A model generated the notes under the pieces. It was not told where the DNA came from and made no database searches. It saw only the letters and a list, made by a program, of their open reading frames with translations. A program made the translations under genes and the position numbers. Positions 16,392 through 24,543 of a stretch of 54,162 nucleotides of DNA are shown piece after piece. Origin of the DNA: Prevotella sp. (GTDB lineage Bacteria > Bacteroidota > Bacteroidia > Bacteroidales > Bacteroidaceae); contig JAFUTI010000040.1 of assembly GCA_017471465.1 (NCBI GenBank), positions 1-54,162 of the forward strand, in the 5' to 3' direction. Positions within the stretch are counted from its first letter, which is position 1; each line of letters starts with the position of its first letter.

Positions 16392-16399
16392 TATCTTTG
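16392..16399 (+). promoter_or_regulatory. -7 box TATCTTTG for fructan regulator 2
   Basis: An exact TAnnTTTG element 25 bases before ATG 16425. An AGGTGA sequence lies nine bases before the start codon and may help ribosome binding. No TGAACGAT-type site is seen upstream, so the regulator gene itself may not be under fructan control. Confidence 0.65.
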
Positions 16400-16424
16400 C
16401 CTTCACAAAACAAAAGGTGAAGCT

Positions 16425-17978
16425 ATGAAAATATTTTGGGGAATGTTATGGGTGGGTACCTTGATGGGGACTTTCGTTTCCTGTACAAACGAACACACCT
16501 ATAAGATAGCAGTCTCGCAATGCGGTTCTGGGCAGTGGCGCGACAAGGTGAACAACGAAATGCTGGCCGCACAGCACCTGTACGAGCAAAACGTAAAAGT
16601 AGAAGTCATCGAAGCCCACGACGATACAGAGCGACAAATTCGCCAAATAGACAGTCTGGCGAATACCGACATTGACTTGCTGGTTGTGGCTCCCAACGAG
16701 GCCGCTCCTGTATCCAAAGCCATTGCTAAAGTCTACGAGGCCGGAATTCCGGTGATTTACTTCGACCGAAAAGCTGACGCCACAGCATATACAGCTTTCA
16801 TCGGTGGAAATAACTTTGAGGCAGGGGAGGCATCTGCCAACTATGTGTTAAGCCTTGTTGATCAGTTACCTGTCAATGGGCACAAGCCAAGAGTAGTGGA
16901 GATAACAGGAGCTATGTCGTCATCGCCAGCGCAGGAACGCCATCAAGGTTTCCTTAGTGTAATGAAGGAGCACGGCGAACTAGAATACGCCTGCATGGAG
17001 GCCAACTGGACATCAGACTCGGCCTATCAGATTGCGAAAGAGCAGATAGACGCTGAAAACCCACCTATTTTCTTCTGCCATAACGACGGTATGGCTACAG
17101 GTGTCTATAAGGCCATTGTCGAGAAATGTGTAGAAGGGCAGGTGATGGTGACAGGCATTGATGGACTGCCCAACGAAGGTATCGAATATGTGCTGTTGGG
17201 ACATCAGGTAGGCTCCTACGTTTATCCTACACATGGCGAGCTCGTGGTAAAACTGGCACTCGACATTCTGACAGGTCAGCCTTACGAACGCGAAAACGAG
17301 CTACAAGGCATGATGGTAACTCCAGAGAATGCCAAACTCATGGCACTAAACAGCAAAGAACTGATTCGCCAGAACTATGACCTCATAACCATACAAGACA
17401 AGTTAGAGGCTTATTTTGGACTGTACGACACACAACACAAGGTGCTAATAGGTAGTTTTATAGCCATCATCCTTTTAGCGGTAGCGCTTATCATGATGTG
17501 GCGGGCATACATTCAAACGCGCCGGACTATCCGTCAGCGTCAGGCGTTGAATGAGGAAGAGACATTGTTCTACACAAATACTGGCAGCCGCACGCTGGTT
17601 CAGGTGTTCGAGACGCCAAAAGAGGAGTTGCCCGTTCCCAAGTCACAGGACACCATCTTTGCAGAGACGCTCAATGAAGCCATCCGTAAGAATATGTCGA
17701 ACCCCAACCTAAAGATGGAAGAGTTGGGCGAAGAAATTGGCTTAGGGCGTGTACAATTATATCGCAAGGTTAAAAGCATAACAGGTCTCACGCCCGTAGA
17801 GCTGCTTCGCAAGATTAGGCTGCAGCAAGGCTACGTTCTGCTGACTACAACCACCAGAACCGTTGCAGAAATAGCCTTTGAGGTGGGATTTAACACTCCT
17901 GGCTACTTCTCTAAATGTTTCAAGGAGCAATACGGAAAACTGCCTGGCGCGCTTCGTGCTAATGAAGAAAGTCAATAA
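16425..17978 (+). CDS. Transmembrane one-component regulator 2: sugar-binding domain, TM helix, AraC HTH
   Basis: 517 residues, paralogous over its length to the protein at 5551. Lipoprotein-like signal ending FVSC (Cys20), periplasmic binding domain ~25-325 (KIAVSQCGSG, LLVVAPNEAA, TGIDGLPNEG), one membrane helix at about 341-362, a linker, then AraC HTH from about 415 (GRVQLYRKVKSITG, VGFNTPGYFSKCFK). Again there is no kinase or receiver domain. It stands directly before susC/susD module 2, so each module has its own regulator. Differences in the binding domains suggest they sense different fructan products. An upstream in-frame ATG at 16374 precedes the -7 box and is rejected. Confidence 0.88.
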   Translation: MKIFWGMLWVGTLMGTFVSCTNEHTYKIAVSQCGSGQWRDKVNNEMLAAQHLYEQNVKVEVIEAHDDTERQIRQIDSLANTDIDLLVVAPNEAAPVSKAIAKVYEAGIPVIYFDRKADATAYTAFIGGNNFEAGEASANYVLSLVDQLPVNGHKPRVVEITGAMSSSPAQERHQGFLSVMKEHGELEYACMEANWTSDSAYQIAKEQIDAENPPIFFCHNDGMATGVYKAIVEKCVEGQVMVTGIDGLPNEGIEYVLLGHQVGSYVYPTHGELVVKLALDILTGQPYERENELQGMMVTPENAKLMALNSKELIRQNYDLITIQDKLEAYFGLYDTQHKVLIGSFIAIILLAVALIMMWRAYIQTRRTIRQRQALNEEETLFYTNTGSRTLVQVFETPKEELPVPKSQDTIFAETLNEAIRKNMSNPNLKMEELGEEIGLGRVQLYRKVKSITGLTPVELLRKIRLQQGYVLLTTTTRTVAEIAFEVGFNTPGYFSKCFKEQYGKLPGALRANEESQ

Positions 17979-18017
17979 ATGAACAAAGCGTACGGTTGAA
18001 CAAAAGTAACTTTGTGC

Positions 18018-18080
18018 TGAACGATTGTTTCATGAAACAAAATTCTTAAAGGCCGAACGATAATTGACATTCGTTCGGCC
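18018..18080. promoter_or_regulatory. Operator region of susC 2 with a perfect 10-10-10 dyad
   Basis: TGAACGAT at 18018-18025, and GGCCGAACGA (18051-18060) separated by ten bases from its exact reverse complement TCGTTCGGCC (18071-18080). The dyad ends ten bases before the -7 box TACTTTTG (18091-18098), so it lies upstream of transcription and is more likely a protein-binding site than an RNA hairpin, although it could also end transcripts of the regulator gene. The core GAACGA is shared with the other candidate sites. Confidence 0.65.
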
Positions 18081-18090
18081 TATATTTAGG

Positions 18091-18144
18091 TACTTTTGCG
18101 TCAGATTTCTGAACCAATGAGTATTAACTAAAAACGTAAAGCAA
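18091..18144 (+). promoter_or_regulatory. Promoter and leader of susC/susD operon 2
   Basis: The -7 box TACTTTTG (18091-18098) is followed by a leader. From 18100 onward, through the first 32 coding bases to 18176, it is identical to 7234-7310 in module 1. The GH32 gene at 28514 has a shorter version of the same leader (CAGATTT and CTAAAAACGTAAA). Confidence 0.7.
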
Positions 18145-21100
18145 ATGGAAAGACTCAAGAGAATCCTACTGAGTACACTGTTCATCTTTACATGTACTAT
18201 AATGTACGCGCAGGAGATAACAGGAACAGTAGTCGATGAGACCGGTGAGCCTGTGATTGGAGCCACCGTGAAAGAGAAAGACACGTCGAACGGTACGGTG
18301 ACCGACTTCAACGGAAACTTCAAACTGAAAGTGAAAACCGGCGCTACACTGGTGGTGACCTATATCGGTTATGATCCAGTAGAGGCTGTTGCTGCCCCAG
18401 GCATGAAGATTCAGTTGAAGGAGGACCAGCTGCTGCTGAATGAAGTGGTGGTGACGGGCTATACCACCCAGCGCAAAGCCGACCTGACAGGTGCTATCTC
18501 AACGGTGAGTCCTTCAGACTTAGCCAAGCAGAACGAGAACAACCCTATTAAGGCTATGCAGGGGCGCGTGCCAGGCATGAACATCCAAGCCGACGGTAAC
18601 CCCTCGGGAGCCGCCAGTGTCCGCATCCGCGGTATCGGCACACTGAACGACAACGACCCGTTGTACATCATCGACGGTGTGCCTACGAAGGCTGGCATGC
18701 ACGAACTGAACGGCAACGATATCGAGTCAATTCAGGTGCTGAAGGATGCCGCTTCAGCCAGTATTTATGGTAGTCGTGCTGCCAACGGCGTGATAATCAT
18801 CACGACGAAAAAGGGTAAGGAAGGTACGGTGAAAGTAAACTTCGATGCCAGCATAGCAGCCTCGCTCTATACGAACAAGATTGAAACGATGAACGCATCG
18901 GAGTGGGGACGGGCTTATTGGCAGGCATCTGTCAACGACGGTCTCAATCCTAATAACAACAACTTAGGCTACAACTTCGATTGGCGTTATGACCAGAACG
19001 GCAACCCCGTGCTGAACAAACTGTCGATGAACATGTTCCTCGATGAGAATGCCACCGTCCGTACAGGCGATACCGACTGGTTTGACGAGATTACCCGCAC
19101 GGGCATCGTCCAGCAGTATAACCTCTCAGTGAGCAATGGCTCGGAGAAAGGACACTCATTCTTTTCAATAGGCTATTATGACAACAAGGGTACCATCAAG
19201 GAGTCGCAGTTTAACCGTCTCTCAGCCCGTGCCAACAGCGAATACAAGCTGTTCGATGGTCTGGTGAGCATCGGCGAGAATTTTACGATGAACCGCACAC
19301 AGGGCACCGATGCCCCTGGCGGCATACTAGAGAACGCCCTGGAGTTCAATCCCAACTTCCCCATCTATGCCGAGAACGGAGAGTTCGCACAGGCCCTCGG
19401 TGCCTATTCAGAGCGTGAGAACCCATTGAGCCTGCTCTATAACAATAAGGATAACCAGTACACCCAGTGGCGTTCGTTCGGCGATGTGCACCTGAGCATC
19501 ACGCCGCTGAAGGATTTCTCTATCCGCACCACCTTGGGTATGGACTACAGCCAGAAGCAGCAGCGCTTCTTCACTTACCCAATAGCCAACGGTAAGGTAA
19601 TGCGTACAGAGACGGCTGCCGAGAACAAGCAGGAACACTGGATGCGCTGGATGTGGAACGCCATTGCTACCTATAATCTGGAAATTGGCAAGCATCGTGG
19701 CGACGCAATGATTGGTATGGAGGTGAATCGTCAGGACTACAACTGGACCAGTGCGAAGCGCTATGAGATGAGTATTCTGAATACCGACTATATGTGGCCG
19801 TCGGCAGGCAGTGGCAGGCAGTTAGCCGAAGGTTCTGGCGACGGTTTCTCTTTGGTATCGTTCTTCGGAAAGGTGAACTATACATACAATGAGAAGTACC
19901 TTGCATCATTGACCATCCGGCGTGACGGTTCGAGCCGTTTCGGTAAGAACAACCAGTATGGTACGTTCCCATCGGCCAGCGCCGGTTGGAGAATCAGCGA
20001 AGAGAAGTTCATGAAGAGTTTCAGCTGGCTTGACAACCTGAAGCTGCGCTACTCTTGGGGACAGACGGGTAACCAGGAGATCTCTAACACCGCTCGCTAC
20101 ACACTCTATCAGGCCGTTGTCTCTACAGGCCTCTGGGGAAGTGGTCAGGCTGGTACGTCCTACGACATCGCCGGCAGCAATGGTGGTTACGCTCTTAACA
20201 ACGGCTACGTCCGTACACAGCGCGGCAACGAGGACATCAAATGGGAGACAACCACCCAGCATAACATCGGTATCGACTTTGCACTGCATCACAACGAGAT
20301 CTATGGCGGCTTCGACTGGTTCCACAAGCTGACCAGCGACATTCTGCTCCCGATGGAAGGTATTGGCGCTATGGGTGAGGGTGCCTCACAGTGGATCAAT
20401 GCCGGTGAGATGAAGAACATCGGTTGGGAACTGTCGGTAGGCTATCGCCACACGTTGGCTAACGGCCTCTCATGGGACATCAACGGTAATGTCAGCCGCT
20501 ACTCCAACGAAATAACAAAACTGCCTGCAACGGTGGCTGCCAATGGTAAGTTCGGAGGCAATGGTGTGAAGAGTGTTATCGGTCATCCAATGAGTGCCCA
20601 AGTAGGTTACATCGCCGACGGTATCTTCAAGAGCCAGGACGAGATTGACAATCACGCCACACAAGAAGGGGCTGGCTTGGGGCGCATCCGATATAAGGAC
20701 CTGAACGGCGACGGCATGATTACTGAGGCCGACCAGGACTGGATATATGACCCGACACCCGACTTTACTTGGGGCTTAAACATCTACTTGGAGTATAAGA
20801 ACTTCGACTTCACCATGTTCTGGCAAGGCGTTCAGGGTGTGGATGTCGACTGCCGCGGCTATAAGTCGCAGACCGACTTTTGGGCCAATACAAACATCAA
20901 TGTACCTTATCTGAACAAGGGCGTCCGCGTGCTCGATGCATGGAGCCTTGCTAATCCTGACAGTGACATCCCTGCACTGACGACCACCGACTCCAACAAC
21001 GAGGGGCGCGTATCGTCCTACTATATTGAGAATGGTTCTTTCGTCAAACTGCGCACCATCCAACTGGGATACAACGTACCAGATGCCTTCTCCAAGAAGC

Positions 21101-21249
21101 TACGAATGGACCGCATCCGCCTCTACGTCTCTGCCCAGAACCTGCTGACCATCAAGAGCAGCAAGTTCTCTGGTGCCGATCCTGAGAATCCTGGATTCAA
21201 CTATCCTATTCCTCTGAACATGACATTCGGTTTGAACGTGAACTTCTGA
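18145..21249 (+). CDS. SusC-like TonB-dependent outer-membrane transporter 2
   Basis: 1034 residues. Signal peptide (YA-Q), regulatory domain ~24-100, plug with the SusC signature (IRIRGIGTLNDNDPLYIIDG, VLKDAASASIYGSRAANGVI) and a barrel ending LGLNVNF-like (FGLNVNF). The N-terminal 90 residues strongly resemble module 1, while the extracellular parts of the barrel differ considerably, which would fit a different oligosaccharide. It forms an operon with susD 2, a DUF4960-like lipoprotein and a GH32 lipoprotein. Confidence 0.96.
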   Translation: MERLKRILLSTLFIFTCTIMYAQEITGTVVDETGEPVIGATVKEKDTSNGTVTDFNGNFKLKVKTGATLVVTYIGYDPVEAVAAPGMKIQLKEDQLLLNEVVVTGYTTQRKADLTGAISTVSPSDLAKQNENNPIKAMQGRVPGMNIQADGNPSGAASVRIRGIGTLNDNDPLYIIDGVPTKAGMHELNGNDIESIQVLKDAASASIYGSRAANGVIIITTKKGKEGTVKVNFDASIAASLYTNKIETMNASEWGRAYWQASVNDGLNPNNNNLGYNFDWRYDQNGNPVLNKLSMNMFLDENATVRTGDTDWFDEITRTGIVQQYNLSVSNGSEKGHSFFSIGYYDNKGTIKESQFNRLSARANSEYKLFDGLVSIGENFTMNRTQGTDAPGGILENALEFNPNFPIYAENGEFAQALGAYSERENPLSLLYNNKDNQYTQWRSFGDVHLSITPLKDFSIRTTLGMDYSQKQQRFFTYPIANGKVMRTETAAENKQEHWMRWMWNAIATYNLEIGKHRGDAMIGMEVNRQDYNWTSAKRYEMSILNTDYMWPSAGSGRQLAEGSGDGFSLVSFFGKVNYTYNEKYLASLTIRRDGSSRFGKNNQYGTFPSASAGWRISEEKFMKSFSWLDNLKLRYSWGQTGNQEISNTARYTLYQAVVSTGLWGSGQAGTSYDIAGSNGGYALNNGYVRTQRGNEDIKWETTTQHNIGIDFALHHNEIYGGFDWFHKLTSDILLPMEGIGAMGEGASQWINAGEMKNIGWELSVGYRHTLANGLSWDINGNVSRYSNEITKLPATVAANGKFGGNGVKSVIGHPMSAQVGYIADGIFKSQDEIDNHATQEGAGLGRIRYKDLNGDGMITEADQDWIYDPTPDFTWGLNIYLEYKNFDFTMFWQGVQGVDVDCRGYKSQTDFWANTNINVPYLNKGVRVLDAWSLANPDSDIPALTTTDSNNEGRVSSYYIENGSFVKLRTIQLGYNVPDAFSKKLRMDRIRLYVSAQNLLTIKSSKFSGADPENPGFNYPIPLNMTFGLNVNF

Positions 21250-21277
21250 AAAACAACGAATTAAACGAATTGAAGTT

Positions 21278-23026
21278 ATGAAAACAATATATAAATATTT
21301 CTGCGCTTTCTGCGCTTTCTGCGTGACATTGACCTCCTGTAGCGATTTCCTGGAAGAGCAAGTGCCTCAGGCTACACTGACTCAGGACGAAGTCAAGGAT
21401 GCTAAATATATTGACAACGTGATTATCTCTGCATACGCAGGTTTGGTTACCATCGAAGACATGAATGCATCGTTCTCGCTATGGAACTACGACACCCGAT
21501 CTGACGACGCCTATGTAGGCGGTGCAGACGCCAGCGATGGCGGTCCGTTCCACAATTTGGAAAAGGAAGTGGGTATCAACACCACCGACTGGCCTTTCGC
21601 CTCAATCTGGGGAAAGATGTACAACTACCTGTCGCGTGTGTCTCTCTCTTTGGATATGCTGCAGTCTGCCGACCAGGGCAATGCTAAGATTCAGCAGCGT
21701 ACTGCAGAAATGAAGTTCTTGCGTGCATACGGTCACTTCCAGCTAAAGCGTCTGTTCAAAAAAATTCCTTTTGTCAACAAAACCAATATGCAGGAGGAAG
21801 ACTATAACAACCTCTCTAATACCGAGTACAACAACGACGAAGGTTGGCTGCAGATTATCAACGACCTGGAGGATGCTTACAACGTACTGCCTGTGACACA
21901 GACGGAAAAGGGGCGTCCCACCAAGGCTGCCGCCGCCGCCTTCCTGGCAAAAGTCTATCTCTATAAGGCCTATCATCAGGACGATGCCAACAGCAATCAG
22001 GTGACCTCTATCAGTGATGTCGACCTGCAGAAGGTTGTTGAATACACCAATCCTGCCATCTATAGTGCTGCCGACTACGGACTGGAGAGCGACCTGCATA
22101 ACCTGTTCCGTCCTGAGGAGCAGTACGAGAATGGCAAGGAGAGCATCTGGGCTATCCAGTATTCCAGAAACGACGGTACGGAGTATGGCAACGTGAATTT
22201 CTCAAATCGTCTGATTGTTCCTTGTATTCCGAAGGTACACGACTCGGGCTGCGACTTTTACAAGCCTTCACACAATCTGGTCAATGCCTACCGCACCAAC
22301 AGCGACGGTCTGCCTCTGCTTGATACCTTTGCTGCTGTTGACTATACTGTTGGTTCAAATGAGACCGTTGATCCCCGTCTCTTTGTGACGGTTGGCGTGC
22401 CAGGCACACCCTATATGTTCAACACTGCCTACATGATAAGTGAAAGCAACACCTGGAGCCGCTCTGGTGGCGACTACGGCTACTTCGTATCGCTGAAGCA
22501 GAATGTTGACCCCGACCTCACCAACATCTATCTCTTCAACTGCGACAACCAGTGGGCATCGTCAATGAACCGCGTTGTACTGCGCTATGCCGACGTGCTG
22601 CTGATGCGTGCCGAGGCTCAGGCTCAACTGAACAACACAACGGAGGCCATCGCCTTGGTTAACCAGGTGCGCCAGCGTGCAGCCGGCATGATGACCAACA
22701 GTATTGTTGCGGGCTATCCCAACAAGTATGGCGTACATTACGCAGTCGGTAAGTATAATGGTTCCTATAGTAAGGAACAGGCCATGAAGATTGTGAAGAT
22801 GGAACGCCGCTTGGAGCTGGCCATGGAGTGTGAACGTTTCTTCGACCTCGTGCGCTGGGGCGATGCTGCTGCTGTCATCAATAAGTTCTATACCGACGAG
22901 AGCGAGACGATGAACTTCCTGAAAGGCTCTTCGTTCACAGAGAACAAGAACGAGTACCTGCCCATTCCTTTCGAGCAGATTGCAGCCTCTAACGGACACT
23001 ACACGCAGAACTGCGGTAGTTGGTAA
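21278..23026 (+). CDS. SusD-like surface glycan-binding lipoprotein 2
   Basis: 582 residues, lipobox LTSC (Cys21). SusD/RagB features: SCSDFLEEQVPQATLTQDE at the N-terminus, MERRLELAMECERFFDLVRWGD and LPIPFEQIAASNGHY at the C-terminus. The partner lid of SusC 2 at the cell surface. The first codons carry a short tandem repeat (CTTTCTGCG), giving the FCAFCAFC run in the signal peptide. Confidence 0.95.
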   Translation: MKTIYKYFCAFCAFCVTLTSCSDFLEEQVPQATLTQDEVKDAKYIDNVIISAYAGLVTIEDMNASFSLWNYDTRSDDAYVGGADASDGGPFHNLEKEVGINTTDWPFASIWGKMYNYLSRVSLSLDMLQSADQGNAKIQQRTAEMKFLRAYGHFQLKRLFKKIPFVNKTNMQEEDYNNLSNTEYNNDEGWLQIINDLEDAYNVLPVTQTEKGRPTKAAAAAFLAKVYLYKAYHQDDANSNQVTSISDVDLQKVVEYTNPAIYSAADYGLESDLHNLFRPEEQYENGKESIWAIQYSRNDGTEYGNVNFSNRLIVPCIPKVHDSGCDFYKPSHNLVNAYRTNSDGLPLLDTFAAVDYTVGSNETVDPRLFVTVGVPGTPYMFNTAYMISESNTWSRSGGDYGYFVSLKQNVDPDLTNIYLFNCDNQWASSMNRVVLRYADVLLMRAEAQAQLNNTTEAIALVNQVRQRAAGMMTNSIVAGYPNKYGVHYAVGKYNGSYSKEQAMKIVKMERRLELAMECERFFDLVRWGDAAAVINKFYTDESETMNFLKGSSFTENKNEYLPIPFEQIAASNGHYTQNCGSW

Positions 23027-23058
23027 TGGTTATAATTGATAGTTTATAAGTTTAGAGA

Positions 23059-24465
23059 ATGAAGATTATGAAAACAAAGATATTCAACATCATAGGTCTT
23101 ATCTGCTTTGTCTGCGGCTTCGCAGCATGCTCTGATGACGACCGTACGGGAAGCATTGATGTCAGCGGAGAATGTCTGGTTCAGGAGTTTGTGCTCAACA
23201 ATCAGTATACCGCTACCATTAACACTGAAAAGCGTCTTATTAAGGTCAAGGTTCCTGTAGACTTTACCGCGAAGGACAACATGGAGATAACCAGCCTCAC
23301 CGTTTCTGCTGGTGCAAAGAGCAACCTGAAGGTGGGCGACCACATTAATCTCGTGGCCGACAAGACCCTGCACGTCACCAACGGCGACCTTGTCATGGAC
23401 TATCAGGTGGCTGTGCGCAATGATGAAGCTATCATGACGCTCTTCCTCTTGGGAGGCGTGAAGGGTGCCATCAACCAGACTGACAAGACCGTGACCGTCT
23501 CAGTGACGGCCAATAGCGGTATCGACCTTGCCAATGCCACCTTTGAGGTGGAATGCAGCGAGGATGCCACGTGCAGCCCTGCCAGCGGCACGAAGGGCAA
23601 CTTCACGGAGCCCTTCCAGATTACCCTGACCGACAATACGGCTTCGAACACTTACACCGTCTATGCCGTCATGATCGATAAGCCCAAGGCGCTGTTCGTT
23701 GGCGAAGCTGAGAATGTGGAGATGCTCAACGACGAAGAGAAAACTGCCGCCAAGTGGCTTACGGGCAACATTGCCGGTTCGGCTTACGCTTCCTGGAGCG
23801 ATATAGCCAATGGTAACGTGTCGCTCGACGAGTGCCGGTTCATCTTCTTCCATCGTCATTGCTCGTCCTACGGCAACTACAACGGCTTTGCCGAGGCTGA
23901 GACTGCTGCCATGTCGGCACTTGTTAAGATGAAGGAGTGCTGGCAGCGTGGCGTAGGCTTCGTACTGGGCCGTTCGGCAGTGAACTATGCTATTGCCTTA
24001 GGTGCCATGCCTGAGGACGCTTATCCCAACAACGTCTGGGGTGGCGGTGGCGGTGAAGGCTCCGACCTCATGGGCGATGATCCCTGGCACTTCTACGCCT
24101 ACGACATCACACACCCGCTGTGGAAGAGTCTGAAGACCTATCCGGGTGCTGCCGAGGGTGCCGTCTATACCCTCGACAAGGATTACACCATCTGTAACAC
24201 CACGTCGCAGTACGGATTCTGGGGCGAATACGAGGGTCGCGAAGGTGCAGTAGAAGCGAAAACCGGCGGACGTGCCCTGGGTGGCGACAATAGTGTCTCT
24301 TCATGGGAACTGAAGGCTGCCAACGGTGAATATGGCAAGGGTGGTGTTATCTGTTTCGGTTCTGGACTCTTTGACTGGAACTCACCGACCCCCTACACGT
24401 CTAACTACCACGACAACATGGGCACCATCATGCTCAATGCCTATCACTATCTGACAGGAGAGTAG
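23059..24465 (+). CDS. DUF4960-like surface lipoprotein with Ig-like repeats 2
   Basis: 468 residues (467-465 if ATG 23068 is used), lipobox FAAC. Residues ~35-215 look like two DUF5018-like Ig repeats (EITSLTVSAGAKSNLKVGD; VTVSVTANSGIDLANATFEV...TYTVYAV). The C-terminal ~250 residues match the layout of the module 1 lipoprotein (KALFVGEAE, VGFVLGRSAV, GGVICFGSGLFDWNSP), which I associate with DUF4960. It probably binds fructan at the surface next to SusC/SusD 2. The stop codon abuts the GC-rich repeat at 24464. Confidence 0.75.
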   Translation: MKIMKTKIFNIIGLICFVCGFAACSDDDRTGSIDVSGECLVQEFVLNNQYTATINTEKRLIKVKVPVDFTAKDNMEITSLTVSAGAKSNLKVGDHINLVADKTLHVTNGDLVMDYQVAVRNDEAIMTLFLLGGVKGAINQTDKTVTVSVTANSGIDLANATFEVECSEDATCSPASGTKGNFTEPFQITLTDNTASNTYTVYAVMIDKPKALFVGEAENVEMLNDEEKTAAKWLTGNIAGSAYASWSDIANGNVSLDECRFIFFHRHCSSYGNYNGFAEAETAAMSALVKMKECWQRGVGFVLGRSAVNYAIALGAMPEDAYPNNVWGGGGGEGSDLMGDDPWHFYAYDITHPLWKSLKTYPGAAEGAVYTLDKDYTICNTTSQYGFWGEYEGREGAVEAKTGGRALGGDNSVSSWELKAANGEYGKGGVICFGSGLFDWNSPTPYTSNYHDNMGTIMLNAYHYLTGE

Positions 24466-24495
24466 CCCCCTCCCAGACCCTCCCCGAGAGGAGGG
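24464..24495. repeat. CCCCCTCC-type GC-rich repeat, copy A
   Basis: AGCCCCCTCCCAGACCC followed by TCCCCGAGAGGAGGG. It begins at the stop codon of the DUF4960-like gene. A second copy in opposite orientation (24589-24617) lies inside the next gene. The two copies could pair and place the start codon of that gene (24544) in the loop. Confidence 0.75.
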
Positions 24496-24543
24496 AATAG
24501 ATACACAAATCAATTGACAAACATAATATAAAAGAATAACAAT

